From Sporocytophaga sp. (GTDB lineage Bacteria > Bacteroidota > Bacteroidia > Cytophagales > Cytophagaceae): a DNA stretch of 64,000 nucleotides. This document shows positions 52,122-60,052 of the stretch, in pieces (positions within the stretch are counted from its first letter, which is position 1; each line of letters begins with the position of its first letter). A program made the position numbers and the translations under genes. The notes beneath the pieces were generated by a model, which worked only from the letters and a program-made list of their open reading frames with translations, had not been told where the DNA came from and searched no databases. The stretch covers positions 496,001-560,000 of the forward strand of contig NZ_JAGHZZ010000001.1 of NCBI RefSeq assembly GCF_017745095.1, given 5' to 3'.

Positions 52122-55100
52122 TTAATAGAAGAATCCTAGTCTGAAATTAAATAACTCATCTTCTTCTGAAAAGGCATAGGTAGCATTCATAACAAATCTG
52201 TCATAGATTGACATCCAAACACCCGGCCCATAGGATGTATGCCATTCTTTAGACTTTTCTCCACGTACATATACTCGACCATTATCTAATAATGCCATCA
52301 GGCCAAATTTTGCAGGAAATATATATGCATTAAAGTTGAAAAGCTCTCCCCTTATTTCTACATTTTGATAGAAAGAATCATCTCCAATGAACCTCGTTTT
52401 TCTATAGCCTCTAACGTTTTGCGTTAAGCCTATACTATTGCCCTGATAAAATTCAAAGTCCCCTCCTGTAGCAGCACCGCCAATCCGCATTGCCAATGTT
52501 AGTTGTTTGGGAAGATTAGGTGTAAGATAAACTACAAATTCACTTTTAAAATGTCTGTAGTATCCCTTACTATATGTGAGCCTCCTGCTGATGTTTGCTT
52601 CAGTAGTCAATAATATACCTCTTGTAGGATTGTAAATGTTGTCTCTTGTACCTAGTACAAATGAAGTCCTTAAGCCAAGGAATTGCTGTCCGTTATATAT
52701 TTCTGGGTTTGTCTCACCTAGCGTCTCTGAAAGTAATGTTCCGGTATTGTCTTCTACTCTGTAGTATTCATAAAGTGGTCCAAGATTTATTTTAAAATAG
52801 TTTGTAATATTTTTGGATAGTGCAGGATTGATCAGGGTATGCAATAGCCTCACTCTATAAAAATCAATACCTGCTATTTTTCCGGGAGTCTCATTTCCAT
52901 ATCCGAAGAAGTTGAATACAAATGCCGGCGCATATGATAATGCATGAATGTATAAATCATATTTTTTTATAATGTTTTTTATTTCACCTGTGTATTCTAT
53001 TTTTCTTGAACGGGTTGTGGTGGCAACATTCACCATGAGCCTGTGGCTTGCACCATATGGAATGCTTCTGAATTTATATGTCTGATATAGTACACCTGCT
53101 CCTATATAGAATCCATCATCTGGATTGTAATATAGTGTAGCCTGAGGTCCAAGATACTTGTACCTGAACTCATCAAGACCAGGGAAATTTACACTTTCTT
53201 TGAATGAAGTTTGTACGCTTGTGCTTTTCCCTTTTTGGATAAATGTATCATAGTTGGTATCATAGATAAACGTGCGGTTGCCACAGCTATTGACCTTAGA
53301 TAAGTCAAGGATAGTATCTTTATCTTTGCCACCTATGATTCTGATCTTAATACCTTTGTCAACATCTCCATTAATGAGGAACTTGTCTTCCCCGCCGAGC
53401 CCGTATAATCGGACTTCTTTTGTTAGGTCTGAATTAAAAGTACGCTCATATATTTTCTTTGATACTTCTCCTTCTTTATTGATTTTGTTAATAGTAACCT
53501 TAGTATGTGAGTCATCTATTCTTTCTACAGAGAAATGCTCATCTTTATCACTTCCAAATATGTCAGTATATTGATTCAGTTCACGATAGTATTTAAGAGC
53601 TGCTTCCCGTAGCAGATTTCTTCTGCTTTTCAACTTGGCTGTGATTTCAGGACCATGTATTGGGTATACTGAATCAGGAAGTGCTTTAACTGCTTCTTCA
53701 ATTTCTTGGTCAGAAAGTTCATTACTAATGCTATCAGCAATCTCTATCCAGTCGTTTTCATCAAGGGAGCTTAAGAATCTTCTGTCTAAATTTTTTGCAC
53801 TAAGATTTAGGCCTACAATATCTCCGTATTTGTAATCAAAAGTTTGAAGATTTCTGATTACCCATTTTCTGCTGATGATAGAAGGGAATACTCCGTCAAA
53901 TTTGTAAAAGACTTGATCTCTATCTTCTGGAATTGCTCTGTAAATCTTTCCTTTTTCAGTGGGAACACCTGTCCATCTGTATTGACGTTCATGCCTGTCC
54001 CAGTCTCCCATGAGCATATCTATAAGCCTGGTTTTTAAGAAAAATCTTTGATCTACTATGTTATCATTATCTTCTTCAGTTTCTTCATACACTTTATCTG
54101 TACCAACAATATTTTTTGAATAACCCAGGCTTGCGACATTAGAATGATCATCATTAGCATCTTCTTCCAGAAATGACAAGCTACCTTTAAACTCTTCACG
54201 ATAGGGTCCAAGGCAGCTGTCGTTTGGAATGTATACTACCCTGGGATTGGTATGGTAAATACCCACTGCTTCAGCTATCTTAGCCGCCACAAGGCAACCA
54301 TATGGGTGTTGTGCAGAGATTTGATCCTGTGCAAGATCTTGCACAATAGTATTTTTAAATGTTGCAGGAATGGCTTTTGAAGGGTTTTTGTCAATGGACC
54401 TTAATACAAACTTCTTTCCATCTAGATTTTTTAGTTTAAGTGATTTTGATTGTTTCCCTCCTCCAATGCCATAAGGAATCAATCCTCCTTCGTCAGTACT
54501 GAGGTTTACATATGGGATGGTGATAGGTTGAGTCCAGTCTTTTCTATAGTGGTTTCCAAATAAAAACTGGTGAAGTTTGGATGTTTTATATTGTTTGGAA
54601 GCTGGCATAGTGACAGAAGAGTCTTTATAGTTTTTTTCAGATAATGAGCAAAACAACTCTAGTGCACCAGTTTTTTTTTCATAAAGTTTATGTCTGAATT
54701 TTATAATTCCAGTTGATCCGTCTCCTTCGGGTATCCAGTATTCAACCCAGGCTTGCCCTGATTGATAATAGTTAATCTTAGCGAATCCTTTAGATCGCTC
54801 AGTATACAATGCATTGCCCCCTCCTGAAACAGGATTTAGTCTGCTTCCTGCTCCGCTAACAACATGATTGATTTTACCTTCTATATGAAACTGAAGGTTA
54901 TGATCATGTCCAGCGGAATAAACAAGATTATCATATTCTCCTATTACTGATGTTATCCTGGTTTTGAAATATTGGTATCTATAGTGTGATATGTCCTGAT
55001 CAACACCACCGAATTTTCTGTATAAGGGATAAATAGCACCAATACCAGGCAGGGGAACATAAAGATTTTTTCTTATAATTCTTAAAGGAAATATGTAATC

Positions 55101-55832
55101 CAGAAAGGTATAGTACCCTCCATGGTTTCCATTGCTGTATAATGGATGATGGGCCACTATTAATTTATGTTTGTTTTTGTTATTGTCCAGAAAGTCTTTG
55201 AGTTGTACAATCATGTCGTCTTCATCTTCAGCTTCGCAGTCTCCGCATTCTCCATATGGTTTAATATATTTATGAAGCCACCATTGTGAATCTATAGCTG
55301 CAAAAGCTATCTGAGGATGAATCTTTGCAGTGAAAGGACCTGGGCATGCATTGTCCGGAACAAATGAATTGCCTCTCTTTAAGTAATTTTCTACAAAAGA
55401 CTCTTGCCTTTTAATTGCCTTTAGTCCTCCCGCTCTCATATAATCCCAATCATGATTACCAGACACCAGATAAACCTGGCCCTTATAATTCTCAAAGATT
55501 TTAAGTTGTTCTATTAGTTTCGCTTCTTGTCTTTCCCTTGAATTGGCAGAGGAATCAGGCATACCATCAAAATAAATATTGTCACCTAAAAAAATAACGG
55601 CGCTATTAGTATCATCGTGAATGGTTTGTCTGAGAAGTTTCAAAGTTGGTTCTTGAACAGTAAGGGACGGGCTCCCAGCATCACCAATAAGATAGACTGA
55701 AAATACAGGCTGCGTGCTATCAGGACGAGCTGTTTTCCAGTTTCTTACTTCTTTTTTGTAGTAGGGTAAATCTATACAGGAAACATTCAGTATTGAGAGA
55801 ATAAAAACATTTATCGCTAAAAAAAACTTCAT
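52122..55832 (-). CDS. Metallophosphoesterase fused to a possible kinase-like domain and an outer-membrane barrel
   Basis: A 1236-residue envelope protein. A signal peptide with a lipobox-like end (LNVSC, residues 15-19) comes first. Residues about 43-330 are a calcineurin-type phosphoesterase: Asp51 (GDAG), Asp84-Asn85 (GDNIY), Asn126-His127-Asp128 (GNHD), His228-His229 (AHHP) and GHDH near 308. Residues about 450-660 carry the pieces of a kinase-like fold: a glycine-rich lead with KKFVLRS, then FFLKTRLIDMLMGDWDRH (near 597-614) and IPEDRDQVF (633-641). Residues about 880-1236 form a surface-antigen (BamA-like) beta-barrel ending in FFY. It is long for any one of these families. It could release phosphate at the cell surface. 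The kinase-like reading is my inference. Confidence 0.8.
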   Translation of the reverse strand: MKFFLAINVFILSILNVSCIDLPYYKKEVRNWKTARPDSTQPVFSVYLIGDAGSPSLTVQEPTLKLLRQTIHDDTNSAVIFLGDNIYFDGMPDSSANSRERQEAKLIEQLKIFENYKGQVYLVSGNHDWDYMRAGGLKAIKRQESFVENYLKRGNSFVPDNACPGPFTAKIHPQIAFAAIDSQWWLHKYIKPYGECGDCEAEDEDDMIVQLKDFLDNNKNKHKLIVAHHPLYSNGNHGGYYTFLDYIFPLRIIRKNLYVPLPGIGAIYPLYRKFGGVDQDISHYRYQYFKTRITSVIGEYDNLVYSAGHDHNLQFHIEGKINHVVSGAGSRLNPVSGGGNALYTERSKGFAKINYYQSGQAWVEYWIPEGDGSTGIIKFRHKLYEKKTGALELFCSLSEKNYKDSSVTMPASKQYKTSKLHQFLFGNHYRKDWTQPITIPYVNLSTDEGGLIPYGIGGGKQSKSLKLKNLDGKKFVLRSIDKNPSKAIPATFKNTIVQDLAQDQISAQHPYGCLVAAKIAEAVGIYHTNPRVVYIPNDSCLGPYREEFKGSLSFLEEDANDDHSNVASLGYSKNIVGTDKVYEETEEDNDNIVDQRFFLKTRLIDMLMGDWDRHERQYRWTGVPTEKGKIYRAIPEDRDQVFYKFDGVFPSIISRKWVIRNLQTFDYKYGDIVGLNLSAKNLDRRFLSSLDENDWIEIADSISNELSDQEIEEAVKALPDSVYPIHGPEITAKLKSRRNLLREAALKYYRELNQYTDIFGSDKDEHFSVERIDDSHTKVTINKINKEGEVSKKIYERTFNSDLTKEVRLYGLGGEDKFLINGDVDKGIKIRIIGGKDKDTILDLSKVNSCGNRTFIYDTNYDTFIQKGKSTSVQTSFKESVNFPGLDEFRYKYLGPQATLYYNPDDGFYIGAGVLYQTYKFRSIPYGASHRLMVNVATTTRSRKIEYTGEIKNIIKKYDLYIHALSYAPAFVFNFFGYGNETPGKIAGIDFYRVRLLHTLINPALSKNITNYFKINLGPLYEYYRVEDNTGTLLSETLGETNPEIYNGQQFLGLRTSFVLGTRDNIYNPTRGILLTTEANISRRLTYSKGYYRHFKSEFVVYLTPNLPKQLTLAMRIGGAATGGDFEFYQGNSIGLTQNVRGYRKTRFIGDDSFYQNVEIRGELFNFNAYIFPAKFGLMALLDNGRVYVRGEKSKEWHTSYGPGVWMSIYDRFVMNATYAFSEEDELFNFRLGFFY

Positions 55833-55966
55833 GTTGGAATTCGGAAAATTTTGGTCAGTTTTTATCTGAAAGCACTAAAGATTTTAATCTGGCAAGGATA
55901 TGTAAACACTTATCAGCTATATCCGGTTATTTCATTAACTCTATTTTACTTTAAGTGTTTTTTTAA

Positions 55967-57199
55967 ATGACTCATACTACTAAAATATTAGGAGAAGTTG
56001 TCCCTTATGTTTTTAATCTGTTAAGGGATAAATTATCTCCTCAATATTTGTATCATAACTTTTATCATACAAGTGAAATAGTTAAATCTTGCAATGCTCT
56101 TGGAAAGCTTGCAGGCCTGAGCGCCGATGAGTTGGAGATTCTTGAATTGGCAGCCTGGTTCCATGATACTGGATTCATTAAAGGTTATAAAGATCATGAG
56201 GCAGAAAGTATGCGTATTGCAGAAGATTTCCTTTTGAAGGCAGATTATGATAAGGGTAAAACGGCTAGAGTCCTCAGTTGTATAAAAGCAACAGCAAGAT
56301 CAGAAGCTCCAACAGGGAAGCTGGAAATGTTGCTCTGTGACGCGGACTTTTCTCATACTGGGAATAAGGACTTTGCCTCTAAGGCGGAGCTATTGAAGTT
56401 GGAATGGGAAAATTTTGAAATGAGCAGTTGTTCTGATAAGGAATGGAATAAAAATCAGCTTGAGTTTCTTTCTTCCATTTCATACTATACAAAAGAAGCA
56501 GAAGAGCTTTATGGAGCCCAGAGATTATTGAATATTATAGAGCAAAAGAAAAAGGTTGAAGCTAACAAGGAAAAGGAGGAAAAGAAAAAGTTAAAAGGGG
56601 AAAAGTCAAATGTTCCTAAGCGTGGTATTGAAACGATGTTCAGGAGTGTTTACCGGAACCACATAAACCTTAGCTCTATAGCTGATAATAAGGCCAATAT
56701 GATGATTAGTATCAATACTATTATTATTTCCCTGATGCTTACTGTGGTAGGAGCTAAGTTTTCATTTTTTGGAACCAGCTTAAAAGAAAATCCAGCTTTG
56801 ATTTTTCCTGCAATTACTCTTATAGCTACCAGCTTGGGAAGTGTGATATTTGCAATACAGTCTGCCAAACCAAAGGTAACTAATAGGATTGAAAGAGGGG
56901 ATGCAAAAAATGATAAACATAATCTACTCTTTTTTGGAAATTTCACTCATCTCAGTCTTCCTGAGTTTGAGGTTTCAATAATGGAAGTAATGAAAGAAGA
57001 TGTACTCTTGTATTCTAATATGATCAATGACTTGTATTATCTGGGGCTAGTCTTGCAAAAGAAATACAAGCTTTTAAGATATAGCTATACATTTTTTATG
57101 GTTGGTCTGATTGTGACCGTATTGGTTTTCATAAGCATACTAGTATATCTTAAAGTAGGAAATCATCCTATAAAGCAATACCATTTAAAGTTTTCTTAG
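55967..57199 (+). CDS. HD-domain protein fused to a Pycsar-type (PycTM/DUF5706) membrane effector
   Basis: A 410-residue membrane protein. Residues about 10-170 are an HD phosphohydrolase domain: Tyr29-His30-Asn31 then His34 (LYHNFYHTSE), His66-Asp67 (AAWFHDTGF), His77 and Asp125 (LCDADFSHTG). All metal ligands look intact, and YHNxxH recalls class I cyclic nucleotide phosphodiesterases. A Lys/Glu linker (about 192-218) leads to the PycTM part: HINLSSIADNKANMMISINT (232-251), paired membrane segments at about 245-265 and 277-297, and a last one at 375-396. In Pycsar defence, PycTM effectors damage the membrane when a cyclic pyrimidine nucleotide is made. A convergent nucleotide-cyclase homologue overlaps this gene by 32 bases. 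Confidence 0.82.
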   Translation: MTHTTKILGEVVPYVFNLLRDKLSPQYLYHNFYHTSEIVKSCNALGKLAGLSADELEILELAAWFHDTGFIKGYKDHEAESMRIAEDFLLKADYDKGKTARVLSCIKATARSEAPTGKLEMLLCDADFSHTGNKDFASKAELLKLEWENFEMSSCSDKEWNKNQLEFLSSISYYTKEAEELYGAQRLLNIIEQKKKVEANKEKEEKKKLKGEKSNVPKRGIETMFRSVYRNHINLSSIADNKANMMISINTIIISLMLTVVGAKFSFFGTSLKENPALIFPAITLIATSLGSVIFAIQSAKPKVTNRIERGDAKNDKHNLLFFGNFTHLSLPEFEVSIMEVMKEDVLLYSNMINDLYYLGLVLQKKYKLLRYSYTFFMVGLIVTVLVFISILVYLKVGNHPIKQYHLKFS

Positions 57200-57824
57200 G
57201 ATCAATTTCTTCTTTAAGCGGGCTGAGACTTAAAAATTTATAATGTACTTTGCCAATATAGTCATAACTTTTGGAGCCACTTCTAAGCTTTGACCATGTA
57301 AAACTGTTTTTAGTGAGATGCTCATTTTGTGTGAATAAATACTGGTCAGTCATTAACAGATATTCCTTTTCTTTAACATTGTTCTTCAATATACGGTGTG
57401 CCAATATCACATCTGGACCAACAAGTTTCAACATACCTTTAATCTCAGTTGTTGTGATACATCCATAGTGAACTATAATTTTAATTGTCAGATTACTGAG
57501 CTCTTTAGGTTCTATGTTGCTTTTCTCTCTTATATCCTGTATTGCAAGATGAAAGTCAAGAAAGGTTTTCCTAACCTGAGATTCAAGCATGTCAAATCCT
57601 GGAGGATCTCCTGTTTTATAAAACATTACAGCATCACCCAGTATTTCAGCTGTTTTAAAATTCAATATGTTTGAGTCAATTATTACTTCTAACAATTGAT
57701 GAATGTATTCTTTACTTTTTTCGATTTTAGTGCTTTTAATAAATTTGGTAAACCCCGAAATGTCCGGAATAAAAAAAAATGCAGGCTGGGCATCCTCAAT
57801 CGCTGAAATGAGATCTATATACAT
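57168..57824 (-). CDS. Class III nucleotide cyclase homologue (DUF2652)
   Basis: A 218-residue soluble protein with the shape of a cyclase catalytic domain. FFFIPDISGFTKF (residues 16-28) gives metal ligand Asp21, and AEILGDAVMFY (59-69) gives Asp64. GPDVILAHRILKN (136-148) matches the VN-AsR segment; Arg144 is kept but the catalytic Asn is replaced by Ile. At the usual purine-selecting Lys the residue is Glu60, and Lys133 sits at the partner position. So it is either an altered cyclase, a nucleotide-binding pseudo-enzyme or one with unusual base choice. I know the family as DUF2652. It ends inside the HD-PycTM gene on the other strand. Confidence 0.78.
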   Translation of the reverse strand: MYIDLISAIEDAQPAFFFIPDISGFTKFIKSTKIEKSKEYIHQLLEVIIDSNILNFKTAEILGDAVMFYKTGDPPGFDMLESQVRKTFLDFHLAIQDIREKSNIEPKELSNLTIKIIVHYGCITTTEIKGMLKLVGPDVILAHRILKNNVKEKEYLLMTDQYLFTQNEHLTKNSFTWSKLRSGSKSYDYIGKVHYKFLSLSPLKEEIDPKKTLNGIAL

Positions 57825-57948
57825 AAAGCTATACTCAGTATAATAATATCCTTTTATCGTTTTGCCGGCAAAGGGACTACTAAAAATGAAACCCTTAAAA
57901 ATCTACAATTGTTCTTATTCTATAGATTAATTGATAAATATCATTGGA

Positions 57949-58167
57949 ATGAGAGGTCCTGACAAAGGCAGAATCAACATGATTCTGCCATTTATTATTT
58001 TATTCGTTTTTGCAATTTCTTTATCAGTGCTTCACTCACCTGAGCCACTGAAGAAAACCTTAAAATCTGCTGTAGGAATCGGAAAGAAGAAAAATCGTGA
58101 AACCTCTCCTTACAAAACCACTACGATTCCTGTAGAGTGCAAAGAAGATATTATCATTTGCAGTTGA
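57949..58167 (+). CDS. Small single-span membrane protein, unknown
   Basis: A 72-residue product if read from ATG 57949. A basic N-terminus, one membrane span (about residues 11-30, MILPFIILFVFAISLSVL), then a Lys-rich linker and a short tail with two Cys (VECKEDIIICS). The start is uncertain: an in-frame TTG lies 18 bases upstream and an ATG at 57979 begins the span itself. It follows the cyclase homologue divergently by about 125 bases. I know no family. It may be real because the frame is clean and the spacing to the next gene is tight. Confidence 0.45.
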   Translation: MRGPDKGRINMILPFIILFVFAISLSVLHSPEPLKKTLKSAVGIGKKKNRETSPYKTTTIPVECKEDIIICS

Positions 58168-58208
58168 GCTAATTAATCCTTTGTTATATTTAAGGAAATT
58201 TAGTTTTA

Positions 58209-59012
58209 ATGATGAAATTAAGTATAATTGGTTGTGGCTGGCTCGGATTACCTCTCGCTAAGTTTCTTATTGAGAAGGGCTTTGTAGTAAAAGGATCCAC
58301 AACATCTAATGAGAAAATGAACCAACTTACCAAGTTGGGAATCAAACCTTTTCTTATTAATCTTTTTGAAGATCTCAGAACTGATAAAGACTTCTTTAAT
58401 ACAGATGTTCTTGTTGTAACATTGCCACCTTCCCAGAAGAAGCAATCTGAGCAGAAATATCTTGAGTCTCTTGATTTTCTTGTAAGTAACACATCTTCCG
58501 AAACAAAGCTCATTTATACCTCATCTACTTCTATATATAAAAGTCTTAATACAGAGCTTGAAGAAGAGGCAATCAGAACAATTGAAGACAGTGATTATCC
58601 ATTGTTATACAAAGCGGAGAAAATATTTATGGATTCCAAAAGACCTTCTACAGTCGTGAGATTTGGAGGCCTCACAGGATATGATAGGATATTGATTAAA
58701 TATTTTGCTGGAAAAAAAGATCTGACATTTGGCAATGAGCCTGTAAATTTAATACACAGAGATGATGCCGTGCGGATTATATTTGAAATAATTAGGCAGC
58801 ATAAATGGAATACTATTTTTAATGCTTGTGCTCCGGAACATCCCTTAAAAAAAGATTTTTATACTTTTCTGTCGGAAACATACAATTATGAAAAGCCTCA
58901 TTTTGCAAACCCTTTAGAGCCTTATCCTTATAAGATCATTAATCCTGATAAGCTTATTAGTGAATTATCCTATCAGTTTTTATTCAAAGATCCATATAGA
59001 TTTACATATTGA
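58209..59012 (+). CDS. NAD(P)-binding SDR-like (YeeZ-type) protein
   Basis: A 267-residue Rossmann-fold protein of the NAD-dependent epimerase/YeeZ group. The nucleotide loop is IGCGWLGLPLAKFL (residues 7-20), and the second strand region VVTLPPSQKKQ and YTSSTSIYKSL follow. NLIHRDDAVRII near 195 is the usual late motif of extended SDR enzymes. The family lacks the classic YxxxK in a clear form (LYKAEKIF near 138 may hold it). The product is unknown. Two Met codons stand at the start, 58209 and 58212, and either could be used. Confidence 0.8.
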   Translation: MMKLSIIGCGWLGLPLAKFLIEKGFVVKGSTTSNEKMNQLTKLGIKPFLINLFEDLRTDKDFFNTDVLVVTLPPSQKKQSEQKYLESLDFLVSNTSSETKLIYTSSTSIYKSLNTELEEEAIRTIEDSDYPLLYKAEKIFMDSKRPSTVVRFGGLTGYDRILIKYFAGKKDLTFGNEPVNLIHRDDAVRIIFEIIRQHKWNTIFNACAPEHPLKKDFYTFLSETYNYEKPHFANPLEPYPYKIINPDKLISELSYQFLFKDPYRFTY

Positions 59013-59115
59013 AATTAGGTTCCTTTTTTGGTATGAATTTATAGAGACCAAGCTCAACTTTTTCAAAGAGAGTCCTGTTAATTATATAAGGGGCCAATAT
59101 GAAAAAGGAAAAGAT

Positions 59116-59466
59116 ATGAATAGTACATATAAGGAAAAAGACCCAGAAATGCCCAATTACAGAACACCAATGGTGGAGAAGTTGGAAAAGCTGAGTCAAA
59201 AGGGATATACTGTTGATTTTCAGTTTGTGGAGGGTGAACTGGTTGACTTGGCGGATAGGAAATCTTATACTCAGGAGCAGGTGAGGATTGCAAACATTTT
59301 CCGTTTTGAAGGCATATCTAATCCTGATGATATGGCTATATTGTATGTAGTAGAAACAAATGACGGAAAGATGGGAACAATCTCAGACGCTTTTGGTGTC
59401 TATGGAGATCCTAATCTGGAAGCCTTTTTTAACGGAGCAGAACAAATTACAGAAAGACCATGTTAA
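59116..59466 (+). CDS. Hypothetical small cytoplasmic protein
   Basis: A 116-residue protein read from ATG 59116, which has AAAAGGAAAAG just before it. The sequence is soluble and mixed alpha/beta, with EKLEKLSQKGYTVDFQFVEGEL, FRFEGISNPDDMAILYVVETNDGKMGTISDAFG and FNGAEQI. I cannot place it in a family. An upstream extension of the frame starts inside the previous gene and is not needed. It is transcribed 103 bases after that gene, and its stop codon lies in the stem of a hairpin that it shares with the convergent gene. Confidence 0.6.
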   Translation: MNSTYKEKDPEMPNYRTPMVEKLEKLSQKGYTVDFQFVEGELVDLADRKSYTQEQVRIANIFRFEGISNPDDMAILYVVETNDGKMGTISDAFGVYGDPNLEAFFNGAEQITERPC

Positions 59467-59486
59467 TGAACATGGTCTTCATTTTT
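59455..59486. terminator. Hairpin shared by two convergent gene ends
   Basis: A perfect 10-bp stem (AGACCATGTT at 59455-59464 with AACATGGTCT at 59469-59478) and a 4-base loop, followed by a T-rich run (TTTTTT at 59482-59487). The stop codons of the 59116 and 59463 genes both fall within it. Confidence 0.82.
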
Positions 59487-59654
59487 TCCAAATCTTTTTA
59501 CTAAATATCCTATAAAGAATACCAAAACCCATGAGGGGTATAGCGCCCAGATATTGGGAATGTTTTTATTAATAAAAAATAGTGTCACCTGAACAAATAT
59601 GCTGAAAATTATTCCCACAACACTCAGCGACTGTATTCCATTTAAATTCTTCAT
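59463..59654 (-). CDS. Small two-span membrane protein, unknown
   Basis: A 63-residue protein with two membrane segments (about residues 10-29, VVGIIFSIFVQVTLFF, and 35-52, YPSWVLVFFIGYLV) and a short charged tail. The pattern fits small inner-membrane proteins of the 2TM type. It ends four bases inside the 3' end of the upstream plus-strand gene. The start codon is ATG with GAA-rich sequence behind it. I cannot assign a family; it is plausible but unproven as a gene. Confidence 0.5.
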   Translation of the reverse strand: MKNLNGIQSLSVVGIIFSIFVQVTLFFINKNIPNIWALYPSWVLVFFIGYLVKRFGKNEDHVH

Positions 59655-60052
59655 CGAACGTTAATAAGGTATAAATTTAAAGAAATGTTCCCTAGGTTCT
59701 GTTTTTATTTTAACTTATTTATCTCTTCTGCATCGCACTTCAATTGAATATCATTTAAAATAAGTAGTAATAAAAATTGCTTTTTTGACTTTCTTAAAGA
59801 AAAAAAGGTAATTTTTTTATAATTATAACAATAGTGCTTAGCATAGGTTGAAAAGGAAATTGCAATTAAGCTTTATGGTATCAATAACTTATTTAATTTT
59901 GGGCCGCGAAATAATATTGCATTAAAAAGAGGTAATATAAATTAAAGAAATAAGGGTTTAGTGAATGCCTCAGAAGAAATAAGCATTCTGAGATTTGAAG
60001 TAAATTAAAAAAACGTAAGCCTTATTTTAGTCGGTTCGGACTTTTGATTGTT
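59655..60052. other. 398-base noncoding stretch
   Basis: Strongly AT-rich spacer with no believable open frame, tRNA-like pattern or hairpin. A -7-like GACTTTTG at 60039-60046 stands seven bases before the next ATG, but no clear -33 partner is seen. Confidence 0.5.
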
